Assembly (NCBI GenBank): GCA_964619935.1 | Contig: CAZUGO010000083.1 | Coordinates: forward strand, 1-31,831 | Direction of reading: 5' to 3' | DNA from: CAZUGO01 sp964619935 | Lineage (GTDB): Bacteria; Planctomycetota; Phycisphaerae; UBA1845; CAIVHJ01 | Length of the DNA: 31,831 nt | Shown here: in pieces, positions 25,901 to 31,831 of the stretch | How positions within the stretch are numbered: the stretch's first letter is position 1 | How the letters are laid out: each line of letters starts with the position of its first letter | Program-made: the position numbers and the translations under genes | Notes under the pieces: generated by a model | Databases searched by the model: none | Told to the model about the DNA's origin: nothing | The model's input: only the letters and a program-made list of their open reading frames with translations

Positions 25901-27611
25901 CTGCAACGACGGGCTGTTTTGCACCGTCGATACCTGCAACCCGGCCAGCGGATGCGTGCACAGCGCGTTGAACTGCAGTGATGGTGACGCCTGCACTGCG
26001 GACAGTTGCAGCGAGGTCAACGGCTGCGTCCATGAGGTGATCGTGTGTCAAGACGCCGACTTATGCACCACCGACACCTGCGATCCGGCCAGCGGATGTG
26101 TCTTTGACGCCGTGGATTGCAGCGACGGTGATGCCTGTACTACGGACGGTTGCGACCCTGGGGTCGGGTGTACCTACGGCGCGGTGGACTGCTCCGACGG
26201 GACGGTCTGCACCATCGATAGTTGTGATCCGGCCGAGGGCTGCCAGTACCAGGACGTCGCTTGTGACGACGGCAACGCCTGCACCGACGACTACTGCGAT
26301 CCGCTGGAGGGTTGCGTCCACGCCCCGGCCGATTGTAGTGATTCCCAGATTTGCACCGTGGACACCTGTGATCCGCTGAGCGGCTGCGTGTACACCCCGC
26401 TGAACTGCTCCGACGACAACGCGTGCACCGCCGACGCCTGCCAGCCGGGGCTGGGGTGCATGCACGCGCCCATCATCTGCGACGACGACAACCGCTGCAC
26501 CGATGATTCCTGCGACCCGGGCGGCGGCTGCGTGTTCGAACCGAACGCCGATCCCTGCGACGACGACAACGTCTGTACGTCTGACGACACCTGCCAGGAA
26601 GGCCGCTGCCTGGGCGATCCGGTGACCTGCGATTTTGGAGCCGTCTGCGTGGACGGCATTTGCCTGCCGCCCAACGACGACTGTGCCGATGCCGTCGCCA
26701 TCGGGCCCGGGGAGGTCGTCGGCAGCACGGTGGACGCCACCGCGGACCCCACGGCGCCGTCGCCCTGCAACGCCTTCGTGACCTCGCCGGGCGTGTGGTA
26801 CTCGATCACCGGAACCGGCAATACCCTGACGGTCAGCGGCTGCGCTTCAGACCTCGGCTTCGAGCCCAAACTGAACCTGTACACCCCGAGTTGCGACGAT
26901 CTGGGTTGCATCGTCGGCATCCAGTCTTGTACCGGCGACGTCAGCCCGCTGCTGACCGCGGTGAGCTGGTGCTCGGTACTCGATCAGCAATACCTGATCC
27001 TGGTGCACGGCTTTTCCGGGCACACCGGCCCGTTTGTGCTGACCGTCACCGATGGCAGTCCTTGCACGCTGTGTGGCTCGGACGAAGACTGTGCACCGGG
27101 CCGGACCTGCGACCAGGGCAATTGTGAGCCGGCTCCGATCTGCGGGCAGCCGGAGTCCGGAGACTGTCTGGACCGGGCCGGCACCGGATCGCCGGGCTGC
27201 GCCGACGAGGCCTGCTGCCTGAGCGTATGCTCCCAGCAGTCGTACGAGTTCTGCTGCCAGGTGGAGTGGGATGCCACTTGCGCGATCCAGGCCCAACTGT
27301 TGTGCACGACGGCTGACCCCTGCCAGGTGGCCGACCTGAGCGGCGACGGGCTGGTCAACGCCGCCGATCTGGCAGTGCTCTTGGGTGCCTGGGGTCCGAA
27401 TCCTGGGCATCCCGCCGACTTCAATGGCGACGGCGTGGTGAACGCCGCCGACCTGGCCCAGCTCTTGGGGACCTGGGGGCCGGTGGCAGTCTGTGACGAC
27501 CGGGACCCCTGCACGACGGACTCCTGCGATTCGGGCTCCGGCGTTTGCGTTTTTGAGCGAGTGCCCTGCGGCGTGGTCCCGGGGTGCGACACCGGTCGCT
27601 GTGAACCATAG
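22911..27611 (+). CDS. Giant secreted cysteine-repeat protein with uncharacterised N-terminal domain
   Basis: A 1566-aa exported protein. ATG 22911 has GAGGAG (22895-22900) 10 nt upstream and gives a signal peptide ending QTPAAWAQ. Residues ~30-425 form a domain I cannot name, with TSYSVGTTSCNGGDQPL, HPVIGQNMYRLQDGRFEHIG, WLKHGFCA and WHYEYALYNMNSHEG. CTDC units fill 431-770 (14 units) and 974-~1239 (11 units). Between them (~785-965) lies a jelly-roll-like beta domain. A PPC-like domain (~1254-1383), a variant CC module (~1417-1465), a dockerin-like pair (1475-1523) and a final single cysteine unit complete the protein. There are no catalytic residues I can assign. It follows the two propeller genes in the same direction with its own candidate promoter, and probably works with them at the cell surface. 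Confidence 0.85.
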   Translation: MIGNMMRSRCVWAWALILAVQTPAAWAQGRVGSPGPSEGVRLTKGVIGPDVTCGSINGVARLAGDGTRTSYSVGTTSCNGGDQPLAWASVPSDAHPVIGQNMYRLQDGRFEHIGQAWLKHGFCAAQGFLCSTPENPCAGGAGCLDVLNPGCSDPYTTSNNALQSGLGPKWQVNPVTGVFPINPVPPYWNQGEGVNDPFDRRLIVQNTDLDPTLNPTAAYFVEGQYISQDDAAAGNCDNNASYREVSVGAAPNYTLSLVGATFAQTPALQAWQDDDPGVTLTPAAVPDDGLFILGHRVTDNGNGTWHYEYALYNMNSHEGARQFSVPVGPGTVVSNIGFHDVDYHSGDGEGGTNVDGTDWPAETIGNLLTWSTDDYADDPRANALRWGTLYNFRFDADQPPQAVTAVIGLYRSSNQMVLLAAEGPQAACPACDDADVCTADGCDVGAGCTHDAVTCIDGKLCTTDSCSRVSGCVFTAVNCDDGDACTDDGCDPGSGDCLHAVVDCDDADACTADSCDAISGCVNDASDCDDGDACTVDGCDPLTGRCEHDLVHCADGDFCTNDSCNVAIGCINDPVDCDDGDACTADSCNPASGCVHTALNCNDGDACTLDGCDSQSGCTHDPVDCSDGDACTADSCNPASGACGHDAVDCDDSDLCTTDSCNPASGCAHDPVDCDDGLACTTDDCDDASGACGHAAVDCDDRDPCTLDSCIVASGACLNQPLDCSDGDPCTLDVCQGGVCQNNPLPCDDGLFCNGLETCVAGVCLPGSDPCPQQRCDEDQQRCVLSVYDFDGVTSPSATHTAEDGEIDVSSMAIGLGDFNARRDFIPGWANWSEASTQEYANLVGSDDQRYQSSDPGGGDNAAMIFEFIIAEDRALIESIEVNIEVGRPTSSSDRAFVYLWNYRLGEYLVGASTSNTSDTVLSFIVALLPSDYVQANGGQLTVFVVNQQTSELIRVDDLHVVVDAPPCMFHSNCEDGTVCTVDTCNLDGTCNHDSIDCNDGLFCTVDTCNPASGCVHSALNCSDGDACTADSCSEVNGCVHEVIVCQDADLCTTDTCDPASGCVFDAVDCSDGDACTTDGCDPGVGCTYGAVDCSDGTVCTIDSCDPAEGCQYQDVACDDGNACTDDYCDPLEGCVHAPADCSDSQICTVDTCDPLSGCVYTPLNCSDDNACTADACQPGLGCMHAPIICDDDNRCTDDSCDPGGGCVFEPNADPCDDDNVCTSDDTCQEGRCLGDPVTCDFGAVCVDGICLPPNDDCADAVAIGPGEVVGSTVDATADPTAPSPCNAFVTSPGVWYSITGTGNTLTVSGCASDLGFEPKLNLYTPSCDDLGCIVGIQSCTGDVSPLLTAVSWCSVLDQQYLILVHGFSGHTGPFVLTVTDGSPCTLCGSDEDCAPGRTCDQGNCEPAPICGQPESGDCLDRAGTGSPGCADEACCLSVCSQQSYEFCCQVEWDATCAIQAQLLCTTADPCQVADLSGDGLVNAADLAVLLGAWGPNPGHPADFNGDGVVNAADLAQLLGTWGPVAVCDDRDPCTTDSCDSGSGVCVFERVPCGVVPGCDTGRCEP
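24201..25221 (+). repeat. In-frame cysteine-repeat array, first block (14 units)
   Basis: Fourteen units of 23-25 codons carry the CDDGDACTADSC-type signature. Several have one extra residue before the last Cys (SGACGH, SGDCLH), and the final two are variants without the GC-H element. No long exact DNA duplication is obvious. Confidence 0.88.
25830..26628 (+). repeat. In-frame cysteine-repeat array, second block (11 units)
   Basis: Eleven units follow the jelly-roll-like insert, starting CEDGTVCTVDTCN and ending CDDDNVCTSDDTC. The pattern of cysteines is the same as in the first block, but many units use CSDG instead of CDDG. One more isolated unit lies at the very C-terminus of the gene, after the dockerin pair. 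Confidence 0.88.
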
Positions 27612-27651
27612 GATCATGATGATGAAGGCCGCAGCCAGGAACCTCAGCGCG

Positions 27652-27671
27652 GGCCCCGTCCCATCGGGGCC
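27652..27671. other. GC-rich hairpin after the giant gene
   Basis: GGCCCCG (27652-27658) pairs with CGGGGCC (27665-27671) around a 6-nt loop, 40 bp after the stop codon. There is no T-run, so it may protect or pause the transcript rather than terminate it alone. Confidence 0.4.
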
Positions 27672-27810
27672 AGTACCCGGCGCTCCCGGGCGTTTCTCGG
27701 GGCCAGGGCTTCCCAGCCAGATCGTGGCTTTGGACTATCTCATTACGCTACAACCAGTTAGGCTCATTAAGCATCACTTTATTACCGGGACGCAAATTCG
27801 CTGTCAGAAG

Positions 27811-27836
27811 TAGACCCGCGCGGGTCTATTCCTTTA
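27811..27836 (+). terminator. Probable intrinsic terminator
   Basis: The perfect 18-bp palindrome TAGACCCGCGCGGGTCTA (27811-27828) can form a 7-bp stem with a 4-nt loop and is followed by the T-rich stretch TTCCTTTA. It lies 200 bp after the stop of the giant gene and 237 bp before the next start. Confidence 0.55.
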
Positions 27837-27905
27837 TCGAGGAGCTTGTAGCACTTCATGTTTAGTGTCCGTGGCGATCTTGAACAGACCCATTGTGTAT
27901 TTTGA

Positions 27906-27958
27906 TCACACCGGTTGCGAAGCTGTTCGTGTTCAGCGCTGTCGCTGCACCGGTGTGA
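27906..27958. promoter_or_regulatory. 10-bp inverted repeat upstream of the CC-module gene
   Basis: TCACACCGGT (27906-27915) and its exact inverse ACCGGTGTGA (27949-27958) are separated by 33 bp in the AT-richer region upstream of the gene starting at 28074. It could be a split operator or the base of a leader RNA stem. TATAGG occurs just downstream, at 27965-27970, without a convincing -35 box. Confidence 0.4.
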
Positions 27959-28073
27959 ATTTCAATATAGGCGGAGAAACGCCACACGTTGTAAGTCCGG
28001 TCCGGCGGAGGATCGGCGATGGGAAGGCAGAGTTATTGTGTTGAAACTCGTTCATTTCTTTAAGGAGCACAGC

Positions 28074-31000
28074 ATGGTGGAGTCAAAGCGTAGGTTAACA
28101 GCATTCGGCGTGGTGGGCTGTTGCCTGTGCCTAGTTGGGGCGGTCGTCCTAGCAAGTGCACGGCAGGAGACACCTGGTGACTCACGCGGTGGGGACAACG
28201 ATCCCGCACCGAGTGACGTCAGTCAGACTGCGGTGGTTTGGGTGGTTAACCAGGGTGGGGCTTGGCTGCCCACCGCGACGGTGTCCTATTTGAACAACGG
28301 TCAGATGGTGCCCGCCAACCGTTTGGTGGACCGCACCAACATCATCTACAACGCTCCGCAGAAGTTGACCTTCGAGGTCAACCACGGCGGCGTGGTTGCG
28401 GGGACGAGTGTGGCACTGCCCAGCGGCTCTGCCATCAGCACCGTGTACGCCGTGGTCAACGGCCGGACGGTGGATGCCAAGGCGGTTGCCGGTCGCCAGC
28501 TGATCGACAAGGGCACCACCGTGGATCCGCTGCCGGTGCTGGTCCTCGGTCAGGAAACCCTGCGTGGTGCTCAGAGCGTGTATGCTCCGCGCGCCGGGGC
28601 CATCCAGGCCAGCGGGAACCGCACCATTCAGGGCGGTGACAGCGATTGCTGCATCGCCAACGGCACTCCGGGTTGCGATGATCCGGCCTGCGAAGCGACG
28701 GTGTGTGCGGCGGATGCGTTCTGCTGCGACACTTCTTGGGACAGCATCTGCGCCGGAGAAGCCGAGGATCTGTGCGGCGACCTGTGCAGCGGCGGCGGCG
28801 GCGGCCCCAGCGATTGCTGCATCGCCAACGGCACGCCGGGTTGCGATGATCCGGCTTGCGAGGCGGCGGTGTGTGCGGTGGATGCGTTCTGCTGCGACAC
28901 TTCTTGGGACGCCATCTGCGCCGGCGAAGCCGCAGACCTGTGCGGCGACCTGTGCGGCGGCGGCGGCGGCGGCCTGTGCCCGCCGGGCGCGGCCGGCGAT
29001 TGCTGCTCAGCCAACGGCACTCCGGGCTGCGACGATCCGACCTGCTGTGACGCGGTCTGTGCGATTGATGCGTTCTGCTGCGACACCTCGTGGGATGGGA
29101 TTTGCGCCGGTGAAGCTGGCGACGTCTGCGAGGCTTGCGGCGGCGGTCCGGTCGAGCCTTGCGATGTCGAGTGCCCCGCGGGCGGTCTGACCGAAGGCGA
29201 AGCCTGCGGCGCGGACACCAACGGTGGCTGCAACTCGGCCCCGCCGGCGTTTGAAGACGCTGCCTGCGACGACACCTGGTGCGGCGAAAGCTTCGCAGCC
29301 GGTGGCACCCGTGACACCGATTGGTACCTGGTCAAGCATCCGGGCGGCACGCTCAGCGCTCAGTTGAACTCGGCCTTCCCGGGCACCCTGTTTATCGTTG
29401 ACGGCATCGGTGCCTGTGCACCGGTGGTGGTCGGCACCATTGGCTGCAGCGATGCCTGCGGCGGTCCGATCCAGAATGCCAGTGCCGATCTGCCGGCCGG
29501 CCAGTACGTCGTGTTCGTGGCCCCCGGCGACTGCGCCGGTGCTGGTGTGTTTGAAGGCTTCCCCTGTGGCAGCGGCAACAACAGCTACAGCGTGTCGATC
29601 GACTGCGCCGGTGGCTGTGCGTCGGATGACGAGTGCCCGCCGGGCCAGACCTGCAACGGCGGCGTCTGCACCCTGCCGCCGCCTGCCAACGATGACTGCG
29701 AAGATGCAGTAGCGCTGGCCGTGCCCAGCGATACCAACGGCACCACCGTGCAGGCCACTGTGGACAGCGTCCCCGGCGGCACCTGTGGAACGTCGGTTGA
29801 CAGCCCGGGCGTGTGGTATTCGGTGATCGGCACCGGCACCACCCTGACCGCGTCGACCTGCAACCAGGCCAATTACGACACCAAGATCAGCGTGTTCTGT
29901 AACGGCTGTGGCGAAGGTGGCGGAGCTGCCAGCAACTGCTGCAGCGCCAACGGCGGTTTGGGCTGCGACGACCCGGCCTGCGAAGCGGCGGTTTGCGGGA
30001 TTGACGCGTTCTGCTGCGAGACGGCGTGGGACGGCATCTGTGCGGGCGAAGCCGCCGACCTCTGCGAGGTCTGCATGGCTGCTCCCGGCAGTGCGCTGAC
30101 CTGCGTCGGCGGCCTGGACGACACCGCCGGCTGCGCCGGCTTCACCACCTCGTTCTCGTGGTGCGGGAACCCGGGCGTCGAGTACCTCGTCCTGATCCAT
30201 GGCTTCGGCGGTGCTTCGGGTGACTTCACCCTGAGCATGACTTCCGGCGCCGCCTGCGCCACTGCGGACGGCTGCGTGGCCGGTTGCGAGACCGACGCCG
30301 ACTGCCCGGCAGGGTTCTTCTGTGACGGCGGTTCCTGTGCACCGCTGCCCACGGGAGCCTGCTGCACCTGCGACGGTTCGGACAGCCTGTGCGCGATTTC
30401 GACCGAGAGCGACTGTGCGGCGGCTGGCGGGACCTACCTGGGTAACGACAGCACCTGCGAGTCGGCCGGCGAAATCGTCACCGTGGGCTCGAGCCCGAAC
30501 GCGTCGATCCCGGACAACAATGCCGCCGGCGTGAGCGACACCATTGCCATGGGCATGTCGTTCAACGTCAGCGACCTGGATGTCGCGGTCAACATCAACC
30601 ACACCTGGGTGGGTGACCTGTGCGTGACGCTGTCGCATGACGGCGGCACCCCGGTCGAGCTGATCCGTCGGCCCGGCCTGGAACCGGACGCCTGCGGACC
30701 GGGTGTGTGCTGCGGTTGCAATGCCGACAACTACTCCGGTACCGTTCTGGACGATGAGGGTGGCGATGGCGCGGTCGAGGGTTCGTGCACGCCGGGTAAT
30801 CCTGGCAGCCTGACCCCGAACAACCCGCTGTCGGCCTTCGACGGCGCTGATTCGGCCGGAAACTGGACCCTGAACGTCAGTGACGGTGCAGGGGCCGACA
30901 CGGGTTCGCTGGTCAGCTGGTCGCTGATCTTCACCCAGCCGGCCGCCGGTGGGAGTCCCTGCGAAGTGCAGGCTCCTTGCACCTGCGAATCGGATGCCGA

Positions 31001-31352
31001 TTGCAACATGGGTCAGGTGTGCGTGGACGGCGTCTGCGAGAACACCGGCGCCTGCTGCGTCTGCACCGGCTCGCGCTGCGACGGGACGCTCGGGACCGAT
31101 TGCTCGGCGAGTACCGAGGCGGCCTGTGCGGCCCAGGGCGGCAGTTACCGCGGTGACGGCTCGCTGTGCGACGGCGATGGTGACGGCATCATCGACGGCT
31201 GCGAGGGCGAGTGCACCGAGTGCAACGACAACGCCGATTGTGATTCGGGCATCTGCCTGCCTGACGGCACCTGCAGCCGCCAGCTCCCGGGCGACGATGA
31301 CGATGACGACGACGGCGGTCTGCCCGGTGATGATGATGATGACAACGGCTAG
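28074..31352 (+). CDS. Secreted multi-CC-module protein with P-domain and polyaspartate tail
   Basis: A 1092-aa exported protein. AAGGAG (28062-28067) lies 6 nt before ATG 28074, which gives a signal sequence (FGVVGCCLCLVGAVVLASA). Residues ~45-185 are an unrecognised beta-rich domain. CC modules start near residues 190, 246 and 308, linked by poly-Gly. A PPC-like domain (~385-515) follows. A second one (~535-725) contains a fourth CC module at ~620. Two GACC-type cysteine motifs flank a domain at ~800-956 resembling the proprotein convertase P-domain (ASIPDNNAAGVSDTI, NINHTWVGDLCVTL, GADTGSLVSWSLIF). The protein ends in two polyaspartate clusters within ~20 residues. There is no dockerin pair and no CTDC repeat, unlike its neighbours. 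No protease catalytic domain accompanies the P-domain. A surface-displayed calcium-binding role is inferred. Confidence 0.85.
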   Translation: MVESKRRLTAFGVVGCCLCLVGAVVLASARQETPGDSRGGDNDPAPSDVSQTAVVWVVNQGGAWLPTATVSYLNNGQMVPANRLVDRTNIIYNAPQKLTFEVNHGGVVAGTSVALPSGSAISTVYAVVNGRTVDAKAVAGRQLIDKGTTVDPLPVLVLGQETLRGAQSVYAPRAGAIQASGNRTIQGGDSDCCIANGTPGCDDPACEATVCAADAFCCDTSWDSICAGEAEDLCGDLCSGGGGGPSDCCIANGTPGCDDPACEAAVCAVDAFCCDTSWDAICAGEAADLCGDLCGGGGGGLCPPGAAGDCCSANGTPGCDDPTCCDAVCAIDAFCCDTSWDGICAGEAGDVCEACGGGPVEPCDVECPAGGLTEGEACGADTNGGCNSAPPAFEDAACDDTWCGESFAAGGTRDTDWYLVKHPGGTLSAQLNSAFPGTLFIVDGIGACAPVVVGTIGCSDACGGPIQNASADLPAGQYVVFVAPGDCAGAGVFEGFPCGSGNNSYSVSIDCAGGCASDDECPPGQTCNGGVCTLPPPANDDCEDAVALAVPSDTNGTTVQATVDSVPGGTCGTSVDSPGVWYSVIGTGTTLTASTCNQANYDTKISVFCNGCGEGGGAASNCCSANGGLGCDDPACEAAVCGIDAFCCETAWDGICAGEAADLCEVCMAAPGSALTCVGGLDDTAGCAGFTTSFSWCGNPGVEYLVLIHGFGGASGDFTLSMTSGAACATADGCVAGCETDADCPAGFFCDGGSCAPLPTGACCTCDGSDSLCAISTESDCAAAGGTYLGNDSTCESAGEIVTVGSSPNASIPDNNAAGVSDTIAMGMSFNVSDLDVAVNINHTWVGDLCVTLSHDGGTPVELIRRPGLEPDACGPGVCCGCNADNYSGTVLDDEGGDGAVEGSCTPGNPGSLTPNNPLSAFDGADSAGNWTLNVSDGAGADTGSLVSWSLIFTQPAAGGSPCEVQAPCTCESDADCNMGQVCVDGVCENTGACCVCTGSRCDGTLGTDCSASTEAACAAQGGSYRGDGSLCDGDGDGIIDGCEGECTECNDNADCDSGICLPDGTCSRQLPGDDDDDDDGGLPGDDDDDNG
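28641..28976 (+). repeat. 168-bp tandem duplication encoding CC modules
   Basis: The 168-bp (56-codon) unit beginning AGCGATTGCTGCATCGCC at 28641 is repeated at 28809 with only a few changes, including the poly-Gly linker codons. A third, more divergent module follows at 28995. The close nucleotide match indicates a recent duplication. Confidence 0.9.
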
Positions 31353-31371
31353 TTGTGTCTAACGGGAGGAG

Positions 31372-31403
31372 ACCCGGCGGGACGCCCGTCCCGCCGGGTT
31401 CTC
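31372..31403 (+). terminator. Strong hairpin terminator
   Basis: A perfect 12-bp stem (ACCCGGCGGGAC, 31372-31383, with GTCCCGCCGGGT, 31388-31399) encloses GCCC, 19 bp after the stop codon of the CC-module gene. The downstream T-run is short (TTCTC), but the stem is very stable. Confidence 0.75.
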
Positions 31404-31472
31404 AACCCCCCTGGTTTTGAATGGGAGCTTCGGCTCAGGATTCACTAAAATTCGTTAGGAGGTTCGAGAAAC

Positions 31473-31831
31473 ATGAAGCAACTCGTAAGAAAAGGACTGA
31501 TGCTGTGTTGCTGTTGTGCCTTCATGGTCGCAACACACGCAGCAAAGGCGGACCCGGTCGGCCTGAAGACCGTCATCAAGACGGACGATCCGGCGGATCC
31601 GGCGTTCACCTGCAACGCGGACTTGAACATTGATGTGTGTAACGTGTACGTGGAGTTCGACAGCGCCGGCGACAACCTGCTGAGCGCCGGCTTCTCGAAC
31701 ATCACCACCGATGACCCGGCGGGCTTCTTCCAGTTCCCGGCGGCCATGGGTGGCAGCAACACCGCCCCGCTGGCGTTGTTCTTTCCCCTATTCCCGCAGT
31801 TGATCTGCGACAGCTTCGTGACCATCGCCCT
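31473..31831 (+). CDS. Secreted protein of unknown function (3' end missing)
   Basis: The window ends inside this gene; about 119 residues are visible. TAGGAGG (31456-31462) lies 10 nt before ATG 31473. The N-terminus MKQLVRKGLMLCCCCAFMV followed by ATHAAKA is a signal peptide, with four consecutive cysteines in its hydrophobic core. The mature part begins near ADPVG and contains ADLNIDVCNVYVEFD and GDNLLSAGFSNITTDDP, a beta-rich stretch with several cysteines. I do not recognise a family. It follows a strong terminator, so it has its own promoter, not clearly visible in the 69-bp gap. It is probably another member of the secreted cluster. Confidence 0.8.
   Translation, partial: MKQLVRKGLMLCCCCAFMVATHAAKADPVGLKTVIKTDDPADPAFTCNADLNIDVCNVYVEFDSAGDNLLSAGFSNITTDDPAGFFQFPAAMGGSNTAPLALFFPLFPQLICDSFVTIA

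Noticed and set aside
16569..27617. Very long minus-strand open frames opposite the giant genes (e.g. 16569-18062, 20698-22833, 22962-25757)
   Set aside because: They arise because the repeated GAC/TGC/GGC codons contain few stops on the complement. Their translations are repetitive Ser/Gln/Val/Ala-rich strings with no domains or ribosome binding sites.
668..27764. Shared AGTTAGGCT at 668-676 and 27756-27764 in two AT-rich leaders as a common operator
   Set aside because: Only nine bases are shared, the flanks differ and no third copy was seen; this is within chance for AT-rich leaders.
27915..28073. Upstream start for the CC-module protein
   Set aside because: The extension is Cys/Arg-rich with no signal character. 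ATG 28074 has AAGGAG at correct spacing and a signal sequence follows.

Overview
The window looks like chromosomal DNA from a GC-rich planctomycete, most likely class Phycisphaerae. This is inferred from family habits, not a database search. The evidence is the repeated C-terminal dockerin-like tails (D-N-DG-VNAADLA-LLG-W), very large cysteine-rich secreted proteins, a GldA / fused GldF-GldG / DUF4340 transporter, and PQQ-type glucose/sorbosone dehydrogenases carrying the same tails. No rRNA, tRNA, insertion sequence or CRISPR array was seen.

Left part (1-7913, all plus strand). The tail of a secreted dockerin-like protein ends at an intrinsic terminator (546-579). Two paralogous secreted sugar-dehydrogenase-like propellers (843-2252 and 2694-4130) flank a small FlK-type acyl-CoA thioesterase (2289-2681). 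A tight acyl-CoA operon follows: three crotonases (4226-5080, 5077-5847, 5894-6694) and a PaaJ/PcaF-like thiolase (6702-7913). The three downstream genes resemble PaaF, PaaG and PaaJ of phenylacetate lower degradation; the first crotonase lacks the second catalytic Glu.

Middle (7914-15558). A gene-free kilobase holds 14 contiguous copies of a 22-bp repeat with a palindromic GGTCGACC-like core (8223-8542). Then comes a gliding-type ABC exporter operon: ATPase 8946-9665, permease fused to GldG domain 9697-12420, and membrane-anchored DUF4340 protein 12417-13796. A minus-strand archaemetzincin-like lipoprotein (13952-14986) converges on it. The 570-bp divergent spacer contains an orphan hairpin with an A/T tract.

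Right part (15559-31831). Four giant secreted proteins lie head to tail, followed by the start of a fifth secreted protein. The first two are paralogues: a six-Asp-box beta-propeller, an array of 24-residue CTDC (Dictyostelium-repeat-like) cysteine units, a dockerin-like pair and a 45-residue 'CC' module. The third has an uncharacterised N-terminal domain, about 26 CTDC units, a jelly-roll-like insert, a PPC-like domain, a CC module and a dockerin pair. The fourth has four CC modules (one nested inside a PPC-like domain), a P-domain and a polyaspartate tail. Together they look like a disulfide-rich, calcium-binding surface or matrix locus. The CC module, the 22-bp array and the lineage-style N-terminal domain are the best candidates for something undescribed.
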